A stretch of DNA of 64,000 nt from [Pasteurella] aerogenes. GTDB lineage: Bacteria > Pseudomonadota > Gammaproteobacteria > Enterobacterales > Pasteurellaceae. The notes under the pieces are model-generated. The model saw only the letters and a program-made list of their open reading frames with translations, was not told the origin of the DNA and did not search any database. The position numbers and the translations under genes are program-made. The DNA is taken from contig LR134362.1 in assembly GCA_900637275.1 (NCBI GenBank), positions 372,001-436,000 of the forward strand. Direction: 5' to 3'. Below are positions 36,217 through 44,467 of this stretch, one piece after another; the stretch's first letter is position 1; the number at the start of each line of letters is the position of its first letter.

Positions 36217-36246
36217 AGGTGGGTGGATAACACCCACTGTTTTTTG
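36217..36246 (+). terminator. Hairpin with T run between iscU and iscA
   Basis: GTGGGTG at 36219-36225 pairs with CACCCAC at 36231-36237 around GATAA, followed by TGTTTTTTG. It looks like a rho-independent terminator inside the isc operon, probably leaky, placed 22 bases before the iscA start. It could lower iscA-hscBA-fdx relative to iscRSU. Confidence 0.6.
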
Positions 36247-36267
36247 TATTGTTTTGGAGTACGTATT

Positions 36268-36591
36268 ATGGCAATTACATTAACTGAAACCGCGGCAAAT
36301 CGCGTCGCGACCTTTTTAGCGAATAGAGGAAAAGGGGTAGGATTACGTTTAGGGATTAAAACTTCGGGTTGTTCCGGTTTAGCTTACGTATTGGAATTTG
36401 TCGATAATGTTAATGAAGATGATCAAGTGTTTGAAAGCAATGGCGTTAATGTGATTGTAGATGCTAAAAGTTTGGTTTATCTCGATGGTACACAACTTGA
36501 TTTTGTTAAAGAAGGCTTAAACGAAGGATTTAAATTCACCAATCCAAACGTGAAAGATCAATGCGGCTGCGGTGAAAGTTTTAACGTATAG
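36268..36591 (+). CDS. iscA: Fe-S cluster carrier IscA
   Basis: A-type carrier of 107 residues. Its conserved cysteines are in KTSGCSGLAYVLEF (about C35) and the C-terminal DQCGCGES (about C99/C101). The frame is open upstream to 36223, but ATG 36268 has TTGGAGT about 8 bases upstream and gives the family's normal length and start MAITLTETA. Confidence 0.97.
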   Translation: MAITLTETAANRVATFLANRGKGVGLRLGIKTSGCSGLAYVLEFVDNVNEDDQVFESNGVNVIVDAKSLVYLDGTQLDFVKEGLNEGFKFTNPNVKDQCGCGESFNV

Positions 36592-36605
36592 TTAGGGCGC
36601 TTACA

Positions 36606-37127
36606 ATGATAAATCCGTTTCTTTTATTTGATTTACCCGTGGATTTTACGGTAGATCAAACCTTACTCTCACAACGTTATTTAGCGCTACAAAAATCGTT
36701 GCACCCAGATAATTTTGTGCAACATTCTCCACAAGAACAACGACTTGCCATGCAAAAATCAGCGGAAGTGAATGATGCTCTGCAAATTTTGAAAGATCCT
36801 GTATTGCGGGCAGATTGTATTGTCGCGTTACATACTGGCGAGAGCTTGGATCTTGAGCAGCAAAGTTCAAAAGATATGACATTTTTGATGCAACAAATGG
36901 AATGGCGTGAGCAATTGGAAGCCTTAGAAACACAACAAGATGCCCAACAGTTGCTTGAATTTAGCCAACAAATTGAACAATATCAACAGTCTATTTTAGC
37001 CGAAATTTCCACCGCACTTTCTGTGCAAGATTGGCAACAAGCGAAAATGTTGACGGATCGATTACGTTTTATCAAAAAATTACAGCAAGAAATCGAACGA
37101 ATCGAAGACGTTTTATTAACAATTTAA
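36606..37127 (+). CDS. hscB: J-type co-chaperone HscB
   Basis: A 173-residue J-domain protein (J domain about residues 2-75 with the HPD motif in LHPDNFVQH), followed by a C-terminal three-helix bundle that binds IscU. It brings IscU-bound clusters to HscA. It follows iscA by 14 bases. The gene contains an uptake signal (STALSV region). Confidence 0.96.
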   Translation: MINPFLLFDLPVDFTVDQTLLSQRYLALQKSLHPDNFVQHSPQEQRLAMQKSAEVNDALQILKDPVLRADCIVALHTGESLDLEQQSSKDMTFLMQQMEWREQLEALETQQDAQQLLEFSQQIEQYQQSILAEISTALSVQDWQQAKMLTDRLRFIKKLQQEIERIEDVLLTI

Positions 37128-37197
37128 TCCCACAAGCCAACTAAATGAGTTAAACTGAGCGTTAAATTTGCGCTTATCATGATTATAGAGAATAACA

Positions 37198-39057
37198 ATG
37201 GCATTACTTCAAATTGCAGAACCCGGTCAAAGCGCCGCACCACACCAACAAAAACGCGCGGTTGGTATTGATTTAGGGACAACGAATTCTTTGGTCGCGA
37301 CCGTGCGTAACGGTTCTACGGATATTTTACTTGACGCGAAAGAGCGTCCACTGATACCTTCCATTGTCCATTTTGGTCAAGCGCAAGAGGTAATCGTCGG
37401 TTATGAGGCCGGCGAATTAGCCAGTCAAGATCCGCAAAATACGATTATTTCTGTCAAACGGTTAATCGGACGTTCTTTAGCCGATGTGCAAACACGTTAC
37501 CCAAATTTGCCCTATCATTTCAGCCAAAGTGAAAATGGATTGCCATTAATCAATACATCGCAAGGGATCTTTAGTCCGGTTGAAATTTCCGCTGAAATTT
37601 TAAAAAAATTGACCGCACTTGGCGAACAACGTCTTGGTGGTCAGTTGGATGGCGCGGTGATTACTGTGCCGGCATATTTTGATGATGCGCAGCGCCAAAG
37701 TACCAAAGATGCGGCGAAACTTGCCGGCTTAAATGTGTTGCGTTTGCTCAATGAACCGACCGCAGCAGCAATTGCCTATGGCTTAGACAGCGGGCAAGAA
37801 GGAGTGATTGCAGTTTATGACTTAGGCGGGGGTACCTTTGATATTTCCATCTTGCGTTTATCCAAAGGGGTTTTTGAAGTCTTAGCTACCGGTGGTGATA
37901 CGGCATTGGGTGGCGATGATTTTGACCATTTGCTTGCTGATTGGATTGTGGTTCAATCTGGCATTGCACCGCACGATGATCGTCAAACCCGCCAATTGTT
38001 GGAACTTGCCAAAGGTGTGAAAACCCAATTAAGTGAAGCAGAACGTTGTGCGTTAAATTATCAAACTTGGCAAGGAGAAATTAGCCGCGAGCAATTTAAT
38101 CAATTAATTCAACCCTTAGTAAAACGTTCGTTATTGGCGTGTCACCGTGCGTTAAAAGATGCCAAAGTGGCTGTGGATGAGGTGTGCGAAGTAGTGATGG
38201 TTGGCGGTTCTACGCGCGTACCTTATGTGCGCGAGCAAGTGGGCGAATTTTTCCGTAAAACCCCATTGACTTCCATCGATCCAGATAAAGTCGTGGCGCT
38301 AGGTGCGGCAATTCAGGCAGATATTTTAATCGGTAACAAACCGGATTCAGAAATGCTGTTGTTGGATGTGATCCCGCTGTCTTTGGGGATTGAAACCATG
38401 GGTGGGTTAGTGGAGAAAATTATTCCACGCAATACCACAATTCCAGTGGCGCGCGCGCAAGAGTTTACTACCTTTAAAGATGGACAAACTGCGATGTCTG
38501 TGCATATTGTACAAGGAGAACGTGAAATGGTGGACGATTGTCGTTCGTTGGCACGTTTTACCTTGCGTGGCATTCCGCCGATGGCGGCGGGCGCAGCGCA
38601 TGTGCGTGTGACTTATCAAGTGGATGCCGATGGATTATTAAGCGTGACCGCCATGGAAAAATCGACTGGTGTACAATCGTCTATTCAAGTTAAACCATCT
38701 TATGGCTTGACCGATGACGAAATTGCCACTATGTTAAAATCTTCCATGGAAAATGCCAAACAAGATATTCAAACCCGCTTGTTGGCGGAGCAACGTGTTG
38801 AAGCGGCGCGTGTATTAGAAAGCGTGTATGCTGCGTTGCAACAAGATGAAGATTTGTTAAACGACGAGGAGTTAAGTGCGGTCAAAAATGCGATCGTTTC
38901 TTTAGAAGTGTTGTGTAAACAAGATGATAGTTTAGCGATTAAGCAAGGTATTAAGCTCTTGGATCAGGCGACGCAAGAATTTGCTGCGCGCCGCATGGAT
39001 CAATCCATTCGTAAAGCGCTTACCGGTCAAGCGGTACAAAAGTTAAGTGCCGAGTAA
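37198..39057 (+). CDS. hscA: Hsp70-type chaperone HscA
   Basis: HscA (619 residues) is the specialised Hsp70 that, with HscB, releases clusters from IscU. The ATPase domain begins with VGIDLGTTNSLVA (about 23-35), includes VPAYFDDAQR and AVYDLGGGTFDISIL, and is followed by a substrate-binding domain (about 395-510) and a helical lid. It lies 70 bases after hscB and 27 before fdx. Confidence 0.98.
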   Translation: MALLQIAEPGQSAAPHQQKRAVGIDLGTTNSLVATVRNGSTDILLDAKERPLIPSIVHFGQAQEVIVGYEAGELASQDPQNTIISVKRLIGRSLADVQTRYPNLPYHFSQSENGLPLINTSQGIFSPVEISAEILKKLTALGEQRLGGQLDGAVITVPAYFDDAQRQSTKDAAKLAGLNVLRLLNEPTAAAIAYGLDSGQEGVIAVYDLGGGTFDISILRLSKGVFEVLATGGDTALGGDDFDHLLADWIVVQSGIAPHDDRQTRQLLELAKGVKTQLSEAERCALNYQTWQGEISREQFNQLIQPLVKRSLLACHRALKDAKVAVDEVCEVVMVGGSTRVPYVREQVGEFFRKTPLTSIDPDKVVALGAAIQADILIGNKPDSEMLLLDVIPLSLGIETMGGLVEKIIPRNTTIPVARAQEFTTFKDGQTAMSVHIVQGEREMVDDCRSLARFTLRGIPPMAAGAAHVRVTYQVDADGLLSVTAMEKSTGVQSSIQVKPSYGLTDDEIATMLKSSMENAKQDIQTRLLAEQRVEAARVLESVYAALQQDEDLLNDEELSAVKNAIVSLEVLCKQDDSLAIKQGIKLLDQATQEFAARRMDQSIRKALTGQAVQKLSAE

Positions 39058-39087
39058 TTATAAAATTTAGACAATGTAGGAATAATG

Positions 39088-39426
39088 ATGACAAAAGTAA
39101 TTTTTTTACCGCATGAAACGTTGTGTCCGGAAGGCATGGTGGTGGATGCTGCTGAAGGGGATAATCTATTAGATGTTGCTTTGGATGCAGGGATTGAAAT
39201 TGAACATGCTTGCGATAAATCTTGCGCTTGCACCACTTGTCATGTGATTGTGCGCGAAGGGTTTGATAGCTTAAATGAAACCACTGATGATGAAGATGAT
39301 ATGTTGGATAAAGCCTGGGGCTTGGAAGTCGATAGTCGTTTGAGTTGCCAATGCAAAATTGGTACGGAAGATTTGGTGGTGGAAATTCCGAAATACAGTT
39401 TAAATCACGCCAGAGAAGAACACTAA
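39088..39426 (+). CDS. fdx: 2Fe-2S ferredoxin of the isc operon
   Basis: A 112-residue adrenodoxin-type 2Fe-2S ferredoxin that supplies electrons for cluster assembly. The cluster ligands are in EHACDKSCACTTCHVI (three Cys) and LSCQCKIG (fourth). ATG 39088 or the ATG just upstream at 39085 could be the start; the length and MTKVIFLP alignment favour 39088. It is the last isc gene here: in many relatives iscX follows, but the next 94 bases contain none. Confidence 0.96.
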   Translation: MTKVIFLPHETLCPEGMVVDAAEGDNLLDVALDAGIEIEHACDKSCACTTCHVIVREGFDSLNETTDDEDDMLDKAWGLEVDSRLSCQCKIGTEDLVVEIPKYSLNHAREEH

Positions 39427-39520
39427 ACAAGCTAAAATTAAGCAAAAAGTTACCGCACTTTTCAATATTGATGAAAGCGGATCCAGAGTTAAATTTCTGC
39501 GTTGTACAAAGGAAATCAGA

Positions 39521-41794
39521 ATGAATATACAGCAAGTGATAAAAAAACATGGTTTAGGGCTGCTTTTTCAACAAGCGTCGTTTGGCTTGGAAAAAGAAAG
39601 TCAGCGCGTTTATCAGGATGGATCTGTTGTGACGACGCCGCATCCGAAGTGCTTTGGTAATCGCTCTTATCATCCTTATATTCAAACTGATTTTGCCGAA
39701 AGTCAGCTGGAATTAATTACACCACCAAACAAAAAATTGGAAGATACGCTGCGTTGGTTATCCGCGATTCATGAGGTGGTACTACGTTCTATGTCGGAAG
39801 ATGAATATATTTTTCCGATGAGTATGCCTGCCGGATTACCGCCGGAAGATCAAATTAAAGTGGCGCAATTGGATAATCTGGAGGATGTAGCCTACCGCGA
39901 ACATTTGGTGCAATCCTATGGTAAAAGTAAGCAGATGGTCAGCGGCATTCATTATAATTTTCAACTGGATAGCGATTTAATTCATACGCTATTTAGTTTA
40001 CAGAATGATTACCAAAGTGCGGTCGAATTTCAGAACGATTTATACCTTAAAATGGCGAAAAATTTCCTTCGTTATCAATGGGTTTTGTTATATTTGTTAT
40101 CCGCAACACCAACAGTTGACAGCAACTATTTTAGAGAAGGTTCGCCATTAAAAGCGGGGCAATATGTGCGCAGTTTGCGTTCCAGCCAATATGGTTATGT
40201 GAATGCGCCGGATATTATCGTTTCTTTTGACAGCGTGCAGCAATATATTGATACCTTGGAACATTGGGTGGCATCCGGACGTTTGATTGCTGAAAAAGAA
40301 TTTTATTCCAATGTACGCTTACGTGGCGCGAAAAAAGCGCGCGACTTATTGACTAGTGGAATTCAATATTTGGAATTTAGATTGTTTGATCTTAATCCAT
40401 TTGAGCCTTGTGGTATCAATCTTAAGGATGCGAAATTTATTTATTATTTTATCTTGTTGATGATTTGGTTGGACGAAACCGCCGATCAAGATGCTGTGAA
40501 TTTGGGAAAACAACGTTTGGCTGATGTGGCGTTTGAACATCCATTAAGCCAAACTCAATATCGCCAAGAAGGCGAAACTTTGTTGCAACAATTAATTGCT
40601 ATGTTGCAAGAGATCGGAGCTGAGCAAAGTGCGGTAGAAATTGTGCAAGAAAAATTAGCGCAATTTGCTGAACCAAGTCAGACGCTATGTGGACGTTTGG
40701 TACAAGCCATTGAACACGCCGGTGGTTATCAAAAATTGGGTGCAACCTTGGCGCAACAATATAAAGCAGATGCTTTTAAACGTTTTTATGCCTTATCTGC
40801 GTTTGATAATATGGAGCTGTCCACTCAAGCCTTGATGTTCGACTTAATTCAAAAGGGCATTAAAACAGAAATTTTAGATGAAAACGATCAATTCTTACGT
40901 TTACAATTCGGCGATCATATTGAATATGTAAAAAATGGCAATATGACCTCTCATGACAGCTATATTTCGCCGCTAATTATGGAAAATAAAGTGGTCACCA
41001 AAAAAGTGTTACAAAAAGCGGGTTTTAATGTGCCACAAAGTGTGGAATTTACTTCAGCGGAACAGGCGGTGGCAAGTTATGCTTTATTTGCTGGGCGAGC
41101 GGTGGTGATCAAGCCGAAATCCACAAATTATGGGTTGGGTATTACCATTTTCCAACAAGGCGTACAAGATCGCGATGATTTTGCCAAAGCGGTTGAAATT
41201 GCGTTCCGTGAAGATAAAGAAATCATGGTAGAGGATTATTTGGTCGGAACGGAATATCGTTTCTTTGTGTTGGGCGAAAACACTTTGGCTGTGTTGTTAC
41301 GCGTACCGGCGAATGTGATTGGTGACGGTGAACATACGGTGGCGGAATTGGTGGCGGCGAAAAATGATCATCCGCTACGTGGTGACGGTAGTCGCACGCC
41401 ACTGAAAAAAATTGCCTTAGGTGATATTGAACAATTGCAACTTAAAGAGCAGGGCTTAACTGTGGAAAGCATCCCGGCGCAAGGTCAGCTGGTTCAATTA
41501 CGCGCAAATTCCAATATCAGCACCGGCGGTGACAGCATTGATATGACCGATGAAATGCACCCAAGTTACAAGCAATTAGCGGTGGGGATCACCAAAGCTA
41601 TGGGGGCGGCGGTATGTGGTGTGGATTTAATTATTCCAGATTTAAAACAACCGGCGCAACCGAGTTTATCTTCTTGGGGCGTGATTGAAGCCAATTTTAA
41701 TCCAATGATGATGATGCACATTTTCCCTTACGCCGGTAAATCCCGCCGCGTGACGCAAAATGTGATTAAAATGCTATTTCCTGAACTAAAATAG
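39521..41794 (+). CDS. gshF: Bifunctional glutamate-cysteine ligase/glutathione synthetase GshF (GshAB)
   Basis: One 757-residue protein makes glutathione from glutamate, cysteine and glycine. The N-terminal part (about 1-480) is a GshA-type gamma-glutamylcysteine ligase (FGLEKESQRV, QTDFAESQLELIT). The C-terminal part (about 480-757) is an ATP-grasp domain that adds glycine (GRAVVIKPKSTNYGLGI, EANFNPMMMMHIFPY). GshF is typical of Pasteurellaceae and some Gram-positives. It follows fdx but is probably separate, and is closed by an uptake-signal terminator. Confidence 0.95.
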   Translation: MNIQQVIKKHGLGLLFQQASFGLEKESQRVYQDGSVVTTPHPKCFGNRSYHPYIQTDFAESQLELITPPNKKLEDTLRWLSAIHEVVLRSMSEDEYIFPMSMPAGLPPEDQIKVAQLDNLEDVAYREHLVQSYGKSKQMVSGIHYNFQLDSDLIHTLFSLQNDYQSAVEFQNDLYLKMAKNFLRYQWVLLYLLSATPTVDSNYFREGSPLKAGQYVRSLRSSQYGYVNAPDIIVSFDSVQQYIDTLEHWVASGRLIAEKEFYSNVRLRGAKKARDLLTSGIQYLEFRLFDLNPFEPCGINLKDAKFIYYFILLMIWLDETADQDAVNLGKQRLADVAFEHPLSQTQYRQEGETLLQQLIAMLQEIGAEQSAVEIVQEKLAQFAEPSQTLCGRLVQAIEHAGGYQKLGATLAQQYKADAFKRFYALSAFDNMELSTQALMFDLIQKGIKTEILDENDQFLRLQFGDHIEYVKNGNMTSHDSYISPLIMENKVVTKKVLQKAGFNVPQSVEFTSAEQAVASYALFAGRAVVIKPKSTNYGLGITIFQQGVQDRDDFAKAVEIAFREDKEIMVEDYLVGTEYRFFVLGENTLAVLLRVPANVIGDGEHTVAELVAAKNDHPLRGDGSRTPLKKIALGDIEQLQLKEQGLTVESIPAQGQLVQLRANSNISTGGDSIDMTDEMHPSYKQLAVGITKAMGAAVCGVDLIIPDLKQPAQPSLSSWGVIEANFNPMMMMHIFPYAGKSRRVTQNVIKMLFPELK

Positions 41795-41814
41795 CAAAGA
41801 GATTAAATATAAAA

Positions 41815-41851
41815 CTGCGGTGAAAAATGACAAAATTTTCACCGCACTTTT
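41815..41851. terminator. Terminator between convergent gshF and purT
   Basis: GCGGTGAAAA at 41817-41826 pairs with TTTTCACCGC at 41836-41845; uptake signal in the right arm and T run beyond it. Confidence 0.75.
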
Positions 41852-41865
41852 GGTTTTTCTAGCAA

Positions 41866-43047
41866 TTACAATTTCACGTCTAATTTATCATAAGCACGTT
41901 TCACTTTCGCCAACGCCTCTTCGACGGAATTATCGCGCGCCAGCAATACGCCCATGCGGCGATGTCCATCTACTTCGCCTTTGCCGAATAAACGAATATT
42001 CGTGTTCGGTTCCGCTAAGACTTCAGCGAGGTTGCCAAATTGTACCTGATTGGATTTTCCTTCCACAACAATGGCTTTGGAGGCGGATGGGCTAATCAGA
42101 CCGATGTGTGGAATCGGTAAACCTAAAATAGCACGGGCGTGTAGCGCAAATTCGGAAAGTTCTTGTGAAATCAACGTGACCATGCCGGTATCGTGTGGGC
42201 GTGGTGAAACTTCATTGAAAATAACGTCATCACCGCACACAAACATTTCCACGCCGAAAATACCGCGTCCGCCAAGTGCGCTGGTAATTTTCTCTGCAAT
42301 ATGTTGCGCTTTTTGTAATGCCACTTCTGACATCGCTTGTGGTTGCCAAGATTCACGATAATCTCCGTTTTCTTGACGATGTCCAATTGGTGCTAGAAAT
42401 GAGGTTCCGTGAATATGGCGCACGGTTAAAAGGGTAATTTCGTAGTCAAATTTTACGAAGCCTTCTACGATAACGCGACCGCCGCCAGCACGTCCGCCTT
42501 GTTGCGCATAATCCCAGGCTTTTTGTAGATCTTGGCGTGATTTTAAGATACTTTGTCCGTGTCCGGAGGAGGACATGATGGGCTTGACTACACAAGGAAT
42601 GCCGATTTTTTCCACCGCACTTTCAAATTGAGCAAAGTTATCTACGAATTGATAAGGGGAGGTCGGCAACCCTAATTCTTCTGCGGCTAAACGACGAATG
42701 CCTTCGCGGTTCATGGTCAGGCGAGTCGCTTTAGCGGTTGGAATGACGTTAAAGCCGGCTTGTTCTAATTCTACTAGGGTGTCTGTGGCGATCGCTTCCA
42801 CTTCCGGCACAATATAATCTGGACGTTCTTTTTCTACTAAGGCTTTTAATGCTGCGCTATCCAGCATGGAAATGGTATAAGCACGGTGTGCCACTTGTTG
42901 CGCAGGGGCATTTTCGTAGCGATCTACCGCGATTACTTCCACGCCTAGACGTTGTAATTCAATAACGACTTCTTTGCCTAATTCTCCGGCGCCGAGCAAC
43001 ATTACTTTAGTGGCGTTGGTAGTAAGGGCAGTTCCAATGGTTGTCAT
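41866..43047 (-). CDS. purT: Formate-dependent GAR transformylase PurT
   Basis: PurT uses ATP and formate to formylate glycinamide ribonucleotide, the third step of purine synthesis, as an alternative to PurN. The 393-residue protein is an ATP-grasp enzyme with MLLGAGELGKEVVIELQRLG (about 15-34), the grasp loop SSSGHGQS (about 160-167) and FNEVSPRPHDTGMVT (about 284-298). It lies 14 bases after luxS and may be read from the luxS promoter. Confidence 0.97.
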   Translation of the reverse strand: MTTIGTALTTNATKVMLLGAGELGKEVVIELQRLGVEVIAVDRYENAPAQQVAHRAYTISMLDSAALKALVEKERPDYIVPEVEAIATDTLVELEQAGFNVIPTAKATRLTMNREGIRRLAAEELGLPTSPYQFVDNFAQFESAVEKIGIPCVVKPIMSSSGHGQSILKSRQDLQKAWDYAQQGGRAGGGRVIVEGFVKFDYEITLLTVRHIHGTSFLAPIGHRQENGDYRESWQPQAMSEVALQKAQHIAEKITSALGGRGIFGVEMFVCGDDVIFNEVSPRPHDTGMVTLISQELSEFALHARAILGLPIPHIGLISPSASKAIVVEGKSNQVQFGNLAEVLAEPNTNIRLFGKGEVDGHRRMGVLLARDNSVEEALAKVKRAYDKLDVKL

Positions 43048-43061
43048 ATAAACTCCTTTGC

Positions 43062-43568
43062 TTATGGATTGAGTAAGGCTTCGTCGAGGGTTAAATCTTC
43101 GTTTTTATTAATTGCAACGCCACGATTTAACACATTTTGTGCGATTTGATGGGCGTCGGATAAGGAATGTTCAGTATAGGTGCCGCATTGATATTCGTTC
43201 AATTCTGGAATATGACGTTGATCTTGCACATTTAATACATCTTTCATTGAGTCAAGCCATGCCTGAGCGACTTGTTGTTCGTTCGGCGTGCCGATCAAAG
43301 ACATATAAAAGCCGGTACGACATCCCATTGGCGAAATATCGATAATTTCTACACTGTCGCTATTGAGGTGATCACGCATAAATCCGGCGAATAAATGTTC
43401 CAGTGTATGAATGCCTTTCGAGGAAAGAATTTCTTTATTTGGAATGCAAAAACGCAGATCAAACACCGTAATATCATCACCTTTCGGTGTTTTCATGGTT
43501 TTGGCAACACGCACTGCCGGTGCATTCATTCGAGTGTGATCCACTTTAAAACTGTCAAGTAATGGCAT
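43062..43568 (-). CDS. luxS: S-ribosylhomocysteine lyase LuxS
   Basis: LuxS cleaves S-ribosylhomocysteine to homocysteine and DPD, the precursor of autoinducer-2. The 168-residue protein has the metal ligands H54 and H58 in HTLEHLFAGF, the catalytic Cys in SPMGCRTGFYMS (C84) and the third metal ligand Cys in EYQCGTYTEHSL. It is transcribed leftward; the gap upstream contains two candidate small RNAs on the other strand. Confidence 0.98.
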   Translation of the reverse strand: MPLLDSFKVDHTRMNAPAVRVAKTMKTPKGDDITVFDLRFCIPNKEILSSKGIHTLEHLFAGFMRDHLNSDSVEIIDISPMGCRTGFYMSLIGTPNEQQVAQAWLDSMKDVLNVQDQRHIPELNEYQCGTYTEHSLSDAHQIAQNVLNRGVAINKNEDLTLDEALLNP

Positions 43569-43583
43569 AATTTTTCCTCAATT

Positions 43584-43598
43584 GTAAATTTATGTAAA
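43584..43598 (+). promoter_or_regulatory. CpxR-like box upstream of sRNA candidate A
   Basis: GTAAA-TTTAT-GTAAA exactly matches the CpxR consensus GTAAA-N5-GTAAA. It lies 50 bases before the conserved segment of unit A (and 16 bases upstream of the luxS start). An identical 16-base sequence precedes unit B at 43834-43849. Confidence 0.5.
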
Positions 43599-43639
43599 AA
43601 ATCTCTGAACTTTTAAAAAAAGGCTTTGTCTCATAAAGT

Positions 43640-43720
43640 GACAACTTGCAGTTGTTTTTATAAAATTGGTTCCTTAGATTACTTTTTGCCACTTATACTT
43701 GTTTTAAGTGGCTTTTTTTT
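43640..43720 (+). ncRNA. Candidate small RNA A (twin of B), terminator included
   Basis: The segment GCAGTTGTTTTTATAAAATTGGTTCCTTAG starts at 43648 in pieces shared with unit B. It ends in a hairpin of GCCACTTA (43688-43695) and TAAGTGGC (43705-43712) with eight T residues. A CATAAA at 43632-43637 could be a -10 but is less convincing than in B. Length would be about 75-80 nt. No protein frame is present. Promoter and start are inferred. Confidence 0.5.
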
Positions 43721-43834
43721 GCGCTACAAAATGAGAATTGTAAATTTTTTGAGCAAACAAACAATGGTATAAAAAATTAATTAATTGAAATATAAGTAAA
43801 TTTTAAAATTAGTGAAAAATTTTCGTAAAATAAT

Positions 43835-43849
43835 GTAAATTTATGTAAA
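43835..43849 (+). promoter_or_regulatory. CpxR-like box upstream of sRNA candidate B
   Basis: Second exact GTAAA-TTTAT-GTAAA, in a 10-base direct repeat (ATGTAAATTT twice). It lies 18 bases before a TATAAT at 43868-43873, about where an activator covering the -35 region would bind. Confidence 0.5.
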
Positions 43850-43879
43850 TTTTTTTAAAGATTGTGTTATAATCTCGCC

Positions 43880-43956
43880 CAGACTGCAGTTCGCAGTTGT
43901 TTATAAAAAAATTGGTTCCTTAGGTTATTCGCCACCTTTTAGGTGGCGTTTTTTTT
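43880..43956 (+). ncRNA. Candidate small RNA B
   Basis: Behind a TATAAT at 43868-43873, transcription would begin near 43880. The RNA would contain GCAGTTGTTTATAAA-AAAATTGGTTCCTTAG, almost the same as unit A, and end in a hairpin CGCCACCT (43930-43937)/AGGTGGCG (43941-43948) with eight T residues. About 75 nt, no protein frame. The conservation between units is strongest in the central single-stranded stretch, as expected of a base-pairing seed. Confidence 0.6.
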
Positions 43957-43987
43957 ACTTGCTAGCTAGCATACACTAGATTGCGAT

Positions 43988-44467
43988 TTAAAATAAAGTT
44001 GCCCAACCAAAAAACATAAGAAAAACATACCGCACTAATTTTCCAAGCGTAATAAATAGCATTGCGAGAACTCCATTGAGGCGTAACCAACCGGCAATGG
44101 CGCAAAATAAATCACCAACAATCGGCACCCAACTAAAAAATAAGATGATAACCCCATAATGTTGCATTTTTTCTATCGCCCAACGAGTGCGGGGATGTGT
44201 ATGTTTGCGCAGATTGGCTTCGGGAAACCAGCGCCCCAGCCAATAGGTTGTCAAACTGCCAAGGCTATTGCCTATCACTGCGGTGGTTAATAATGCTAAC
44301 ATATCGCCAGAAAAAGAAAAATTATCCTTTAACGCTAATGGCGACATCAAGGCGAGAAATACCAATTCCGAATTACCGGGCAGCACGGTTGCGCTTAAAA
44401 AAGCGCTGACGAACATTAACCATAAACCGTGCGGTTGCCAAAAATCCCAAGTAAAAAAATCAAACAT
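43988..44467 (-). CDS. yqaA: YqaA/DedA-family inner-membrane protein
   Basis: A 159-residue membrane protein of the DedA/VTT (SNARE-associated) superfamily with about four hydrophobic segments. SATVLPGNSELVFLAL and SWVPIVGDLFCAIAGWLR contain the family's conserved Pro/Gly loops. Family members are linked to lipid scrambling and membrane-potential tolerance; the exact role of YqaA is unknown. Its start overlaps the maa stop by 8 bases. In E. coli, yqaA sits with yqaB next to gshA and luxS; the same neighbours recur here. Confidence 0.82.
   Translation of the reverse strand: MFDFFTWDFWQPHGLWLMFVSAFLSATVLPGNSELVFLALMSPLALKDNFSFSGDMLALLTTAVIGNSLGSLTTYWLGRWFPEANLRKHTHPRTRWAIEKMQHYGVIILFFSWVPIVGDLFCAIAGWLRLNGVLAMLFITLGKLVRYVFLMFFGWATLF

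Larger units (their letters stand above)
43569..43987. other. 419-bp intergenic region with two homologous units
   Basis: No protein frame is convincing here. The region carries two related + strand units (see the ncRNA entries). Each has a GTAAA-N5-GTAAA motif, a shared segment GCAGTTGTTT...ATTGGTTCCTTAG and a terminator hairpin with eight T residues. The remainder is AT-rich, including the leftward luxS promoter region. Confidence 0.7.

Noticed and set aside
43640..43956. luxS leader or attenuator
   Set aside because: The two hairpins and T runs work on the + strand, away from luxS, so they cannot attenuate luxS transcription.
43988..44467. Possible truncation of yqaA (short for DedA proteins)
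   Set aside because: YqaA members are naturally shorter (about 140-160 residues) than DedA, so 159 residues is normal.
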